Assembly: GCA_037893225.1 (NCBI GenBank)
Contig: JAZGUH010000490.1
Span: forward strand, 488,501 to 552,500
DNA from: Hippasteria phrygiana
Lineage: Eukaryota; Echinodermata; Asteroidea; Valvatida; Goniasteridae
Direction of reading: 5' to 3'
Length of the DNA: 64,000 bases
Both the position numbers and the translations under genes were made by a program. How positions within the stretch are numbered: the first letter of the stretch is position 1; every line of letters begins with the position of its first letter. A model generated the notes under the pieces. It had not been told where the DNA came from, did no database searches, and worked only from the letters and a program-made list of their open reading frames with translations. This document shows, piece after piece, positions 26,301-41,300 of the stretch.

Positions 26301-29300
26301 AAAAGTGTATACAAACTTCTGTCTGTGGCTACATTTTATGGGTAACAGACATTACATAATAAGAACATTCTTAGTCCTTCAACTCTTTATTATTTAAGAA
26401 AAAGTGGTGTGTTATAGTATTAAGGGACCATGTTACAGGATTTTTTTTATATGAATACATGAAAGAAAGAGCTCTTTCTAACTTAAGTAAACTTAAGTAA
26501 AAAAAAAGTCCTTAGTAAAATCCGGTCACATTTGTGCTATGTATAAGCACCACATTATTACAACCATGGCTGTGTGGTGTAAAGCCCTCTGATCGTCCTC
26601 CAGCAAAAGGGCTGCAGTATTGTCGGTTGGTAATGTGGCGCATCGTCTAACATGGCGATCTGTTTTTCCTTCTAGCACCTTGCATGAGACACTGTTTTTA
26701 TCCCAAACCGCACATGAAGTGAAATTCTGGTGAGTTCAAAATATTCCTGTCTATAATAAATCTTTAGTTTACTGACCTGTTTCAAAGTTAATAGTAAAAT
26801 ACTATTTCGATATGATTTCCTGATTATATTAAGTGTGCACAAACCCTTTAAAAATGTGCCAAAAGTAAGAAAAAAGTATTTTTACAAACATGAAGTTGGG
26901 ATAGTAACAGTTAATCCTAACTTGTCAAAATCTGTTATAAGTTAAAAAGTCGTATCCTCATTGAGTGATCCCCACAATGTCGCTTCCCAGGTTGTATCAC
27001 AAAATTGGGTGTGATCCCTGGCTATACGGCATTCTGGGTTTATGACTTCTGACTAGCGCCCACCCGAACAAAGATACTGACAATTAGGTAGACCGCCAAC
27101 ATAGGGCAAGATAGCTCAGTTGGTAGAGCGCCAGTACAGTAACCCGGAGGTCGCAGGTTCGAATCCCGCTCCTGCCAGTTTCTTTGTTCACTTTGAAAAT
27201 GTATTCAAATTTACCTAGTCAGTTTCCCTTGTGGATTGTTTGACGAATTAAAAGTTAAAAAGTCGTATCCTCATTGAGTGATCCCCACAATGTCGCTTCC
27301 CAGGTTGTATCGTAAAATTGGGTGTGATCCCTGGCTATACAGCATTCTGGGTTTATGACTTCTGACTAGCGCCCACCCGAACAAAGATACTGACAATTTG
27401 GGAGACCGCCAACATAGCTCAGTTGGTAGAGCGCCGGTACGGTAACCCGGAGGTCGCAGGTTCGAATCCCGCTTCTGCCAGTTTCTTTGTTCACTTTGAA
27501 AATATTGTCAAAATCTTGTGTGTTAAATTTGAGACTTACACAAATGTACTGACGTGTTAAGTTTGTCCAAGCATGCCACATTCGATGGCCCTCGGTCAAA
27601 TTTGTGTCTGATTTCCAAACATCGCATTTCTTATTTTCAGACACTGAAAAACTTTACGTGATCCGCGACGCAAGTTTTATTATTAAAGATAACAGTACCA
27701 ATATTCAAATGAACGATTTTTAAAAGCTTATCAACAAAGATGTTTGTCAAAACTATCTGATGAAATTCAGGAAAAAGTACGATAAAAGTACGCCACATTA
27801 GACGATTCCGTCACATATAAATTCAGAAATTGTCATTTTTGTCATCATTTTGCATCATACCTAAGGAGGCTTTCTGAGCAGACGTTGAGATCGACGCCCA
27901 CAAAGCTAACGCACTCCTCCACAACTCCATCGAGCGCCTCCTTCAGGAACTTCTCAGGAATGTCATGCTGAAATTACCCAGGAAAACGGATTAAGAAATG
28001 CTAGAAATCTTAATCAGCTTGAGCAAATCTTAAGCCTGCAAGTTGCATATGTACACGCATTGATCAATTGCTGTAGAACCGCACACCTTGGCAAACGATG
28101 TTCAATCATATCAACTAAGATTCATTGTGGAAAGCACAAAATCTTAGACAGACAAAAAAATGACTGCCAAAAATCCCATAACTTTTTCTAATGGGAACTT
28201 TTGTTTATTATTCTTATTATTATTTATTATTATTATTATTATATTTTTTTTATGGAACTTGCCCAATGCAAGGCTAACAGCCACTCTAGGTAAAGGGCTA
28301 CAACAGAGATGGTGGGGTTGGCCACATTTTAGGTTGCCAGCCCCACCACCCTTATGGTTTTCCTGGGTCCAGATCTTAATAGAGGATAAATCTTCAACAG
28401 ATACCAAAGATATTCTCCCAACTTTTAGAACTATAGACCCAGGCGGGGTAACTTCCACCGTTGGTGAGACTTACTCACCTCCCCAGGCCCATCATTGCTA
28501 TCCGGCAATGAGTGATGGGTCAATGAGTGATGGGTCAATGAGTGATGGGTCAATGAGCTATGTGCAGAGTTGAAGTCGAGTCCCTGCAAGTCCTTTCACA
28601 AGTACTTTCGCAAGCCCAGTCAGAAGTCCTTTCATAAAGGCGGTCACAAGTAGCTGGATGAACAATGACAAAGGAATGCCTTTGTCAAAGCTCATTTGAA
28701 TAGCTTGTGATTGGGATTAGGACTGGAGGGCTTGTGATGGACTTGCAGGGACTTGTGATGGACTCGAATACATCTCTGGCTATGTGGCCAATGGCATTTT
28801 ACTTAACAATTAAACCATTGCTATTAGTGATTGCTGTTATTGATGGGGGGGGGGGGGGGGGGGGCGGTATGCCAAGAACAGGGTTGTGCAGCCAAGGGAA
28901 ACACAAATAATAGACACCACGCTGAATAGAGTGATTATATTCATCACAATTGGAGCCCTCCTTTCGTGTGAATAAAAAGGCCTTTTCACACTACGAAAAA
29001 TCTCCGTGTTGTACCCGAGTCCAACACGTGTTGACTTTTCACACTACAACATTTTCAACACGGCACTGACCCGTGTAGAGTGTTCAACCCGGGTTGAAAC
29101 TAACCCTGCTCGGGAGGTGGGTTGAGAGCTCTCGACCAGTGTAGGGAAGTTCGACTCGTGTTGAAAACACCTCTGGGTTGAGTTCGACCTGTGTATTAAC
29201 CACGTTGGTTAGTGTGAAAAGGTAGCGTAATAAGCCTTTTGCGCATTGATTTGCATAGATCCTTGTACCCCGTCTTCGCTCAATCTAAGATGCACAGCGT

Positions 29301-32300
29301 GCGCCGGTCGTTGCCAGACTGATCATTATTATGCACGTCAGTACCGTTGTTGCTAGACCACGTGATTCTGGGCAAGCCGCAACGTGGCGACGCACAGCCA
29401 GTGGTGGTTTCCCTGTCTGGTATCTGGAACTACCGCTGGGTGAAACAGCGCACGATAGAGATTGTCACCACTCTAAAACACAACAACTGCTCGAATTGTT
29501 ACAGTACATGTTGTATGTTCTTCTCGAAACGCGGCCTATTTTTAGCAATTATAGTTTCTTTAATGGATAACAACTTCGAAGGTTGGAACGTGAAGAAACT
29601 GCAGACATTTCTTCAAGAGAGAGGGGTTTCAATAACGGGTTACCTGAAGAAAGAACTGGTTGAACTGTGCAAGTGCGTGGCCAATCTGAAATTGACAACA
29701 GACCCGAATCTTTCAAGCCCCAACTTGACAAAAGATTGAAAGACGCTGGCTGCACATTTTCCGACCCATTTAATCTTCCTGGATTCACGAAGGATTTCTC
29801 GAATATACCAGATTTCGGACTATACGATGTCTTCAATTATTTGATTTGTTTTCGAGCGGATTACGACCGGCGAAAACTTATTCGTAAATATACAAAAACA
29901 ATTTCTGCAAGACCAGTCACTTACGTAAAAACCGATAATGAGACCTTGCTCAACAGAATCTTTCTTCCTCCAACCTTTCCCACAAATAAAAAAAGAATGG
30001 AAAGAGAGATTTTGTTGATGTCTTTAACAACCCCCACCCTCCCTACCCCCTAAACGAACTTTGACTCACTGCGGCTATTTCCTGAGATGATCAACAAAAT
30101 AGGATAATCTGATCATTCCTTGAATTTTGCCTGCTATTTTCAAAATTTAAAAAGCACTTCATCTTGTAAAGAACAAGAAGTTCAACCAAAATTAGCAATC
30201 GGTTAACCAAGGCCCTGAAACAAAAAGTTCCATCACATTGACTCAACATCGTAACACAGTCTGCATGTATGATTACGCCCCCTCCCAATAAAAACAAAAA
30301 CAAAATTGTTCATCTCCACCGCGCTAGATGTCGAAGCTGGTATTGGGTCGGTGTAGTCATCTGTTGGCCCATTGCCACCGACGAAATGTTTGGAGCAAAT
30401 GTAAGTATTGAAGTTACATTCTCTGCCGAAAAGTCTTTTCTGGAGCAGTTTTTTATCCAACGGAGACACTTCTCACGGTTCGACTTCGGCTTCGGAAAGG
30501 GTAGCCACAAACGCCATTCATGTGGAGACGGTCCGAAAAGCGCGAGTCGCTGTTGCGTGTTCCGTAAGAACAGTGCGTCTTCGCAGGCATTCTCAAGCAC
30601 TAAATCCCACAAACTTCGTATTTTATGTTAATGTCTAGATTCTAACAATAACCAGTACTAGAGTCTGACAAAATCTGCGTGGAAATTTATCGTTTTAAAG
30701 TGACAAGAAACGTATGAATCGCGTACATGTACTTCGATCACGGCAAGTGGACACGTATGCGATATGCATTGACATTGTGTCTGCACGCGCGTATGCGAGA
30801 AAGCTTGCCCCGAATCACGTGTCGTGGCAACAATCACTACGCAGTGGGGTCAAAGTACGGGTCACTCGCAAAAGGCTTATTGACCCGTGTTGAAATTTGT
30901 AAAAAGTCTACACGGGTTGGACCCGTGTAGATTTTGACACGGGTCGAACGTACATAGTGTGAAAATGCCTAAAGTTTTGCTTAAAAAAGCTCCATCTACT
31001 CATTTAACTCCCATTCAAAAACAATATATAGTTGAAACATGAATGGGAAAGAGTTCCATATCCGGCCATCACTTAGACCTCGTGCACAAAGTCTATGGGC
31101 CATGATAGAAAAAGTCTAAGTATTTTCAAAGAAAAAGTTGAATTTGTTTCCCTCCTAAATTCGTGTTTCTTCATTAGACCTTTTGGTAGTTTTTAAGTCC
31201 TATTAAGGGAAAATAAGTGATGGCCGTATATGGAACTCTTTCCCATGAATGGATTGAGTACGTGCAGGAATGCATCTATGGACGACAACCGGCCAGGTGG
31301 TCTTTTTCAAATCGCAGCAATGGCTGTCATCTGTATTCAAGGGGTTAACTCTCCTATGGTTTGACCTATCAAAACCTTTCAAAATATGCTTACTGGCAAG
31401 ATGGCTAAAAAATAATTATGAACCTTTTAAAACACTCCAGAATTTGTTGCTACTGCACTACCACACCTTTCAATACCCTTTGAAAGGTATTGAAACGTAG
31501 AACAATTGGGCTATGGTATACCAGTTTGTTCAGAGAATTGTTTCACCTTTCGAAACCTTTCCTAGGTCTCATTTATCAGACAGTTTTCTCACCTTTCAAA
31601 ACCCTTCAGTCCAGCAAGCTTGAAAGGTTTTGAAAGGTCTGACAATTCTATGGCAACTGCACTGTACATAAGAGGGTTAATGGTTTATGTTGTTATTCTG
31701 CAGCAAAATACGTAAGTAAAAGCTACACTGCTATGAGATATGAACATATATTGCATGTGTACACATTCTGTGGTCCATGCCATCATCATCAGGTACACGT
31801 TACACACCGGGGAGTTTAAGACCAACACGGCGAAGTGAGAAAATGCTAAGAAGCCTGCTTATTTTAATAGCCTAAATGGTGAAATTATGGTCGGACATTT
31901 TCCAACCATTTAAAGTATTTGTCTAAGCAAAAGTGGCTGTGCTCAGTCAAACTGTTTGAACAATTATGCTCATTATGGGCAAGTTGTGTGTGTTATGGTT
32001 TGATCACGGCAGAACAAAATTGGTTGTGTTAATAGTGCACTTTGTCCAAGCACTTTTGTCTGATCACCCGCTGTTGGCCTGTTCAGAGACCTAGAGTAAC
32101 CCTTGACCTTTAGAATCCAACATTTATTCCCTACCTGATACATGCCGACACCAATGTGTTTTGGCTCTATCTTGACGAGTTCAACGAGCGGATCTTGGAG
32201 CCGTCTCGCAATTGAAACTGTGGATTAAAATACAAAGAGATTAAACTTAACCCTAACCCCTGTGGCACTTTTACTAGGAATTGTCTTCAAACCTATCAAA

Positions 32301-35300
32301 ATCCAACACTGTGCTGTAAACCTATGGCACATTCTTTGGACTTAGATAAATTGCGGCATCATAGCTCCATGTAAAGTAAGGGTGCCAAGGCTCTACAGTC
32401 GTGATGAACCCATCAAAATTCAACACAACATAGATTTTGGCGGATTTGGGACGGCTAAAAGGGTTAATGAAAGACCTCCTGCAAGCTAAACGAAACCACA
32501 TCAAGTAGGAAGGCCACGATTTTGATAGTATGAATGGTGGTCAAGCAATACTGCCAACCTAACAAATTACACGTAAATGGAAGAGTCCTTCAAAAGTCTT
32601 CATCGGCCAACTTCATGAAACTTTATTCAACTACACAACTCCACTGAATGAAGCAATAAGGAGAAACAACCCCTTACAAATTAAGGATTTTGGAAATCAT
32701 CCGGATGGGATGATGCCGATCCCAGCAAAAGTTTTGTATTTTTGTATTTTTGTTTAGCCCATGGATAAAGTTACATTATTTTGTTGTGCTGTTTTTATAA
32801 TCCTTTGACGAGTTCCTTGTTTTACTGAACCAAAATAGTGCCATAAAATAGCGGGAAAGTGAAACTTTAAATAGGCAGAGCTGCCAACCTTTTCAAACTC
32901 ATTTCAGGATTCAGAAAGCAAAAAATCAGTATTCTGCTCAGAAAAAAACATATTTTTCAGGAAATTTAAACTTCACCTGAAAAACAGCATAGTTCACACC
33001 ACTGAAATGGCAATAGTTCTTGCATGTAATTCGGCATACTTTAATACATGGATCTCATAAAAAAAGGGGACATGCCGTGTGCCTGGTGAGTTTAACAAAT
33101 CCACACACTGGATGTACCGTCTCCTTAATATTTTTATTTTTAAATGTAGTGTACATGATTGGTCATTGTTGCAATTTTCAGAAATGGGCGGATTTGGGGG
33201 TTAGTATTTTATAGGAAATATCGTTCCACTGACCTGTTCAAAGTTTTGCATTGTTGGATGGGGAAAAAAAATTGAGAAAAACGGCGCTCGTTTTCAACCG
33301 TCGGGCGGATGATAGCCTTTGCTATCCAGGTAGGATGCGTGACACGCCCTGAATGCCAGCATGTCCCGGGCGCGCCACTCGTCTGCGTAGCCACGCGCGC
33401 CTTGACTAAAGGCTACACGGCAGTTTTCCAACGATTTCCAGCTGGAAATCGTTGGTAAACGATATAAATCTCCACTTTTCTTGACAACGACAGCACACCT
33501 AGTGCCATGATTTCACAGGATGATTGAGACTACTATTAACTTACAGTCTAGTAAGGTATTTCGTAATAATTCAGTAACAAAACAATTTGGAGGACTACCA
33601 ATCGTGCACACTACATTTAAAGCTAAAATTGCATCCGTTCGGTTGGGATCGCAGTAATGAGCCAGCACACGCGCAGTACAATAGCATTATTATGGTTGCA
33701 TGGGTTTCACAAAATCCGTATTTATAAACAAAAATGTACTTCTGTATTTTTTGTGAATTTCCGTACCAAATACGGAAAATCCGTCTTGGTTGGCAGTTCT
33801 GATATAGGATAGTGTATGTTGCAGTTGACAATCAATTAAAGAATAAACTATATTAGGGCAAGATACATGTAGCTCAGTTGGTAGAGCACCAGTACGGTAT
33901 TCTAGAGACCGCAGGTTCAAATCCCACTCCTGCCAGTATTCTTTGCTTACTTTGAATATTCAGTCAAATTAACTGTAGTCAGTTTCCCCTGCGGTTTGTT
34001 TGACGATATAAGTTTAAATAGTCATATTCTCATTGAGTGATCCCCTACAATGTCGCTTCCCAGGTTGTATCGTAAAGTTGGGCATGGTCCCTGGCTATAA
34101 GGCATTATGGGTTTATGACTTCTGACTAGCGCCCACACGAACAAAGACAATGAGAGACCACCAAGGGCAAGATAGCTCAGTTGGTAGAGCACCAGTATGG
34201 TATTCCGGAGGTCGCAGGTTCAAATCCCACTCGTGCCACTTTTTTGTTGACTTTAAAAATTAAAATAATAACCTGTGCAAGTTATACCATTATAAAATTT
34301 ACAAAGATATGTATCTTCTCCCGAGGACCGCACACATATTTCTTTTTACAAGATCAAAGATTTAAGTATTCAGCACAGCCCTATGTACAGACTCTCTGTT
34401 ATCTCACCAGCACTCCGCTGGTTCGGATCTAGGCCAGGCATTTCTTTCTCGGCTTCAGGAGACACACTGTAGATGGATGCACCGTCTTCATTCACAATAC
34501 TACAAGGTGACAAAATGCAACAAAGTCAGGCTTTCAGGGTAGGACTTTGAAGGACAAAAAATAGGACTTTTGTGGGCTTTCAGGAGTAGTTTTCATTGAT
34601 ACTCACCCATGTCCACAGCATCATAAACAAGCCTCAATTTGGCATGTTCTGTGCTCAGAACACTTGTGCTCCATCCTCAACTAAGCTCTTGGAAGTAAAG
34701 TTGCAGAAGTCCTGCACCCAAGCTATCCATTGTGTGATTTTCGTATGGCAGTGAGTAACACTTATGAAAAATATTCAATGAGGTTTCATTTTTTGGAGTT
34801 GTGGGACAAAAAAGTAGGGAAAAATTAGGAATTTAAACAAAAAGGTAGGAGCAAGGTAAAACAAAAATTAGGAAAGAGTAGGAATAGTAAGAATACTTGA
34901 AAGCCTGCAAAGAGTGTATACATCTACTCTAGCTAATAGCATTTATATACAGTGGAATGCCGCTATACCGAACATTCGGCTATACTGAACACTATCCTTG
35001 GCTCCCAAATTGTGTGTACAAAACTTACCGAACATTGTTGTTGAAAAAAAAGGCAACAGATTAAAAAAATGTACCAGGTATTTGGGCTGTTTGTAATTCC
35101 TAAACGGCCGCAGCTTTATGTTGAAGAGTGACAGGTGGCTATTACTTCCACAAGGAATAGAAGGGAAAAGCCAACTGTTGCTTTAGAATTCGGTAAGCTT
35201 AGAAAGTATGAACATGTAATTACATGATTCAATGGCCGGCACATATTCAATTACAATCAAAAGAGGGCGCACTTTAAATACAATGCAAGAGGGCGCTTTT

Positions 35301-38300
35301 AAAAAGAACGAATGCCATGTTAAAAAATGTGCACGCAGCAGACGGGCGGCTGAAAATCGCTATACCTAACGATCGCTATACCGAACAAAATCTGTGGATC
35401 CCGCGATGTTCGTTATAGCGGCGTTCCACTGTAGTAGTCTATTTCAAATGATTCATCTAAGGTATTTCAAAAACCCAGACGTAATCCATCCAACTAGACA
35501 ATCCGATGATTTTTCATGTCTGTGATACTAACCAATACATGACGCTGAGCTGATGGAAGGCTTTGGCAGCGATGAGTTTGGACAGGACGCCCTCTGTCTC
35601 CCTACATGCTGTGCCATTGCCCAAGGCTATAGTTTCACACCTAGGCAAAGGTCAAAGGCCAGCGATGAAAGGTTTTCATTGGTTAATGCATTATTACTGT
35701 CTATGCTATTAATAAACAACTGTTTTGTTTTTCTTCTAAACATTTTTTTCTAACATATTTTATGTTACATCAAACAAACCACAAGGGAAACTGACTACGT
35801 AAATTTGAATACATTTCCAAAGTGAACAAAGAAAACTGGCAGGAGCGGGATTCGAACCTGCGACCTCCGGAACACTGTACCGGCGCTCTACCAACTGAGC
35901 TATCTTGCCCTATATTGGCGGACTCCCAAGTTATTCCTTGTGGTTTGTTTGACGAATTATAAATGAAAAAGTCGTATCCTCATTGAGTGATCCCCAGAAT
36001 GTCGCTTCCCAGGTTGTATTGGGTGTGATCCCTGGCTATACGGCATTCTGGGTTTATGACTTCTGACTAGCGCCCACCCGAACAAAGATACTGACAATTT
36101 GGGAGACCGCCAACATAGGGCAGGATAGCTCAGTTGGTAGAGCGCCGGTACAGGATTCCGGGCTTTTTATTCTAGGCTACTTTTGTGCATCTAACAGAGA
36201 TGTAGTCGAGTCCATCACAAGTCCCTGCAAGTCCCTGCAAGTCCATCACAAGCCCTCCAGTCCTAATCCCAATCACAAGCTATTCAAATTAGCTTTGACA
36301 AAGGCATTCCTTTGTCATTGTTCATCCAGTTACTTGTGACCGGCTTTATGAAAGGACTTCTGACTGGGCTTGTGAAAGTACTTGTGATAGGACTTGCAGG
36401 GACTCGACTCCAACTCTGGCATCTAATGCACACAAACATACCCCCAAATTATTGTAAAGTAATTACCTGATAACTAAATGTGGGTGGGTTTTTCCAAATC
36501 ATAGGATGTACACTTCATGTGCACTTGAACCCTAACATTATATGCATTCATTTGAGGTAAAGTACACTTTACTACAAAGTACTACATAATTTCTAATATG
36601 CCCGTGTAGTAAGAGTACTGCATACTACAGTTTACTGCTAGTAGTATTTTGTAGCTTTAGGTGAGGTTAGGGTTAAAGTAAATAAATGTATTAACCACAC
36701 CATCTTCTCGAACAAATGCTCACCCGTATTTCTTTACGATTTCCACAATCTTTTGGGACTCTTCCCTCCCTCTTTTGCCATGCAGATACACAACGCCCGT
36801 TTGTAATATCTGACCTGAATGTTTTGAAGAGGAAAAAAAAGCTATTTGTTGAGTAATACATTACATGTATATGCAGCGTTCATCAGATAATAGCGTTGGA
36901 AATAACTTCTGAGACGTCTACTGACACAGTGTACCAGCCACATTAAAGATGATGTTGATGGCTGAGAGAAGTCTGCATCATTTTGTAGTTTTATGTAGAT
37001 TGCGTATTGTAAAATAAAACAGCCAATTATTTCTGCCATGAAATAACAAAATAAAGTGACTTTTGAGAGCTATTTTTATCAAGTCCCCTCTAGCCCGCTG
37101 GTACCATTGTCTAAAGGTCGTCGCTGCGAGCAGCAAACAAATCTGATGTCATACTCCCCTTTTGTACTGCGCTAGAGGGGACTTGATAAAAATAGCTCTC
37201 AAAAGTCACTTTTTTGTTATTTCATGGCAGAAATAATCGGCTGCTTTATTTTACAATACGAAATCTACATAAAATTACAAAATGACGCAGACTTCTCTCA
37301 ACAATCAACGTCATCTATATTAACCCCTTGAGTACGGTATTTTACGGGAGACGTTGGGGTGCCACAGCGGGTCTGGCAGCCAAGCGAAACGGCCACAATG
37401 TGTTTGTGCAGTCAAGCGTAACATATACACAATAATCCAACAATGGATTGAAACTGCACAAACAGCGGACAATGGCGGACAATGGCGGACAATGGCGTCA
37501 TCCGGCCTGGTGGCACTGTTTAATCCAACAATGGATTGAAACTGCACAAACAGCGGCCAAAGGCGTCATCCGGCCTAGTGGCACTGTCTTTTTTGCGCCA
37601 TATGGCATCATCCGTACGCAAGGGGTTAAAGCAAGTATGTACAAAAATGCATAAAAAGGCAAACGATTTTTTTTTCGCCGTGGGCAGTTTGCCATTTGGC
37701 CATGCACTGCACTGGTTTCTGTGTTTATTTTTTATGACAGTCATGGTTGATATTACGGATGTCATTAGAATTTGTTATTATTCTATGTTAAAGTGCATGT
37801 AATGCGGTCATACGTTACACTGAATGAGGACAGGGAGGTTAATTTCACCGACTTGGTAAAAATTTTCCCAAGGCAAGCTCGGTGACTGAGTGGTTAAGAC
37901 AGCTGCACTATTAACCAAGAGGATATGGGTTCAAGTCCCACATGAGCACAACTGTGAATTTTTCTCCCACGGGTTCTCTGAAGGCACTGAGCATACCATG
38001 CTGCACACACAATGTCAGGAAAGGGGAAAATCTCTTATAATTTAATACATTTATTTTCACATTAAAGGGAAAATACATCGTTTGCTTTTTGCTGTAATTT
38101 TCAGAAATGAATGGATTTGGGGGGTTAGTATTTTATAGCAAATACTGTTACAAGTTACAACATGTATGTGTGCATAGATGCTGGGAAAACAAAGAGAACA
38201 AAATGCTATTCTTGTAGTCTGGTTACCTAACCAGCAATTTATAGATGTCAGGGAATTATAGGTCGGCTTACACCTATTCACAGATGTGATTGCCAAACAA

Positions 38301-41300
38301 ACGTTGGTAAATCGGGCGCAGTATTTGAAAAAAAAGTCAATTTTTTTCCAACGATGGTCATCCGACCATCGCTGGAAATTGCTACAAAAATTCAAATTTT
38401 CTTGAAAATGACAGCACACCAGGTGCCATGATTTCACAGGATGCTTGAAAGTTGAAACCAGTATTTACTTGCAGTGTTAAATATTTCATAATTCACCATT
38501 TTGTTGTTTTTTTATGTTTGCAAATTTTGTATATTACCTTCCACCTCTGTAGTTTTTACAATCATTTTTGTAAAATTTCAGCAATAAGTCCAGTGCAAAC
38601 ACAACTTAAGAGGCTACACCCACCTAAGGGGGAGGTGACTGCTACCTTGCAGCCGTGCTTGAAGCCGGGATCGAGCCCCATGACTACCTTCCCTCTCACA
38701 GGTGGAGTCAGGAGAAGACGGCGTAGGTTCTGGGCAAAGACGTCCACTGATGCCTTCATAGCTGTCTTGGTTAAACTAGATCTGTTGGTTACACACACAC
38801 ACAAGTGTGTAAATGCCTGCAATTGTTCATACTTTAACCTTTTGGCAAGGGCCCTCATTGGTTTTGTACACGGTTTTTAAACGGGGACCTTTCTCAACCG
38901 GGGACCCTATTGTCCTCTTTTGTTAAAGGTCCCCTATTGAATGCAAAAACAAACTCATACACACACAAGTGTGTAAATACCGGCAATCGCGGACTCTCTA
39001 TTGTCCCTCTTTTGTTTGTACTTTAACTTTTTCGGAAGGCCTCCCATATGTTTTGTATACTAATTTTAATCGTGGACGTTCGGTCAATCATGGACCCTTT
39101 GTCTATCCCCTAACTCTTTTGTCCCAAGTCCACGATTGCCGGTATTTACATACTCACAAACACACAAAAATTGCTAAGTGTTTGCCCAGTGAAGGCCAGT
39201 TCATATTCCATGCGAATATGATGTTTCGGTACAGCAAAATTAATTAGTAAAGCTGTGGGTCAGTACAATGCCTCAAAAAATTAATGATTGGTGGACTTTG
39301 CTATTAACATGACCAATGTCACTGACAAATATTCCATTGATTGATTTACGTCATACATCATGCAATTTGGTTCCACATGTATGTTGGTTTTATTCGTTTC
39401 ACTCCAAGTGCACACCAACTGGCCTATAGTTAATTGCTTATTGACAGTTGGAACCTTGGAGATAACGGGGGGGGGGGGGGGGGGGGGGGGTCACATTCAA
39501 AGAAAAACAGCAGAATTCAGCTATAATAATTTGGGACTTTTATACATTCTCTGTTGCATTCAATATGTACTTCATCAAGAAAAATATGCAGCCTCGCTTT
39601 GGTCGTTATCATAAATGAGTTGAATTCACCCCCACTTGGGCTAAGCCAAATGAGCTTAAAGTCGCACTTTGGTTTTCTGAGTTTCAAACAGAAACAACAA
39701 TTTTCACTGAAAAGTCGATTTTGTGATTTTTTACATTTGAAAAGTCCTATTCTGTCATATCCCAAAGTTTTAAGAACTAAATTCAATTTCAAAATATTTT
39801 TCGGGGGAGTGATTTCTTTTTTGAACCATATTATACTCAGCCCAGTTCACAAACTTTGAGCTTCAATTTCTCAAAACATGGGGCCAAAGGTTACAGCAGG
39901 GGCCAAAGGTTACAGCAGGGGCCAAAGGTTACAGCAGGGGGCCAAAGGTTACAGCAGGGGGCCAAAGGTTACAGCAGGGGCCAAAGGTTACAGCAGGGGC
40001 CAAAGGTTACAGCAGGGGCCAAAGGTTACAGCAGGGGCCAAAGGTTACAGCAGGGGCCAAAGGTTACAGCAGGGGCCAAGAATGAGCTACAGCAACACAA
40101 TACAACAAATTATAGCTTATTGCATGTACGTTCAGGAAATACAATAATCTCAATTTTTTACTTTATGCCCTTTTCGTGATGCCAGGTCGCATATATGATT
40201 ATTCGATCAATAACCAAATGTTTGAAAATTATTTTTCAATTTGAATATTTGGAACCAACTATTCAAATATTCAATTTAACCCTAACCCCAACGAGGTATT
40301 CTCTGAGCACCCTGCCAAATGCAACAGAATGCAACACAGCTGAAATAAGAACCCTGCCAAATGCAATGTTGCACTGTGCAGTGAACTCATCTGTACCAGC
40401 CTTGTTGCTGGAGGCTTATACATGTATAATACTTAATACAAAAGAATGCATCAGACCAGGAGACATGACTTGACTGCTAAATGCAACAACTTTTCACCAT
40501 TGGTGCATTCTGCTGCATTTAGCAGGGTTAGGGTTAATGGAACTTTGAGTAATTGAGTTTTATTCAAACTGACCAAGACGTACATGTATCTCTCACCTGA
40601 TTTCTCTCGTGATCATGGGCAGGAGACGTTTACTGCAGGCCTCGTCGATGGACGACTGAAACAGCTTGACCACCAGCTCCGGACACGCCCTCCTGGGTAC
40701 CCACTGACCTCTGCAGTACGCCTTGAAGGCGGCCACTGCGCCGTCCGGAATGACCACCTTGACTGATAGCACTTTCAGAACCTCGGCTCTGTTTATGGCC
40801 AGAACCTGCACACATCCAAACAATCATTTCCTGTTATGCTGGCCCAAGGTCGTGACAGTGACATATTTTGTTTCTGACAAGGCTGAGCCGAGAAGCTACA
40901 ATAATGTGGTCTTGTGCATACAGCCCCAATGTACACATACGAAGACACCATAGAGCAATGTCGAATAACTCTTTGCAAAATTAGGATTTGCCCAAACTTA
41001 ACCCTAATCCTTCTAAATCCAACAATGGTAAATAAAAAGCTGTTGTAAACTGGTGAATTTAGCATTCAGCACAAACTACATGGTTCGTTGAATTTTGTCA
41101 TATTTTGCCGGGTGAGAGCTAAAGATATCTGTTGGATTTTGTCACATTTAGCAGGGTGGAAGCTTAAAATACACCCGTTGGATTTTAGCGTATTTTAGGA
41201 GGTTGGATTCAGCAGGGTAGCTGCAAATTGCCACGGCTGGTCTGTGGGTGGTGCACTGCAGAATCCAACAAATATTGCTGTTCCATTTTGTTGTATTTAG

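Larger units (their letters stand above)
26949..27500 (+). repeat. Tandem module carrying two tRNA-Thr-like sequences
   Basis: Body (AGTCGTATCCTCATTGAGTG ... GACTAGCGCCCACCCGAACA) followed by a tRNA-like segment and a short tail (TTTCTTTGTTCACTTTGAAA), then the same body and tRNA again. Period about 306 bp. Further copies at 33850-34240, 35820-36160, 45540-45670, 2443-2584 and 57657-57715. Confidence 0.65.
29232..30882. mobile_element. Deletion derivative of an ISL2EU-like DNA transposon
   Basis: Inverted ends AAGCCTTTTGCG and CGCAAAAGGCTT, each next to AT, fitting a 2-bp AT duplication. Inside, a plus-strand gene start (SAP-like then YqaJ-protein-like) and a minus-strand gene start (THAP-like) point at each other and both end abruptly near 30.05-30.25 kb. 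THAP plus YqaJ is the gene content I associate with ISL2EU; assignment to that superfamily is inference from this pairing. Confidence 0.55.

Noticed and set aside
27105..27177. Functional tRNA-Thr gene
   Set aside because: The 5' acceptor strand does not pair with the 3' strand, position 33 is not T, and the sequence belongs to a multi-copy repeat.
27366..27644. Open frames containing [20 protein letters not shown], also seen at other places
   Set aside because: Antisense reading of the tRNA-Thr-like repeat; it recurs because the repeat recurs.
26949..36160. CRISPR-like array
   Set aside because: Repeats are about 300 bp modules with tRNA content in a spliced eukaryotic genome; no short direct repeats with unique spacers.
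39856..40179. Glycine/glutamine-rich open frames ([10 protein letters not shown] repeats)
   Set aside because: Produced by the 19-bp minisatellite, with the same peptide cycling through all frames; no start context or homology.
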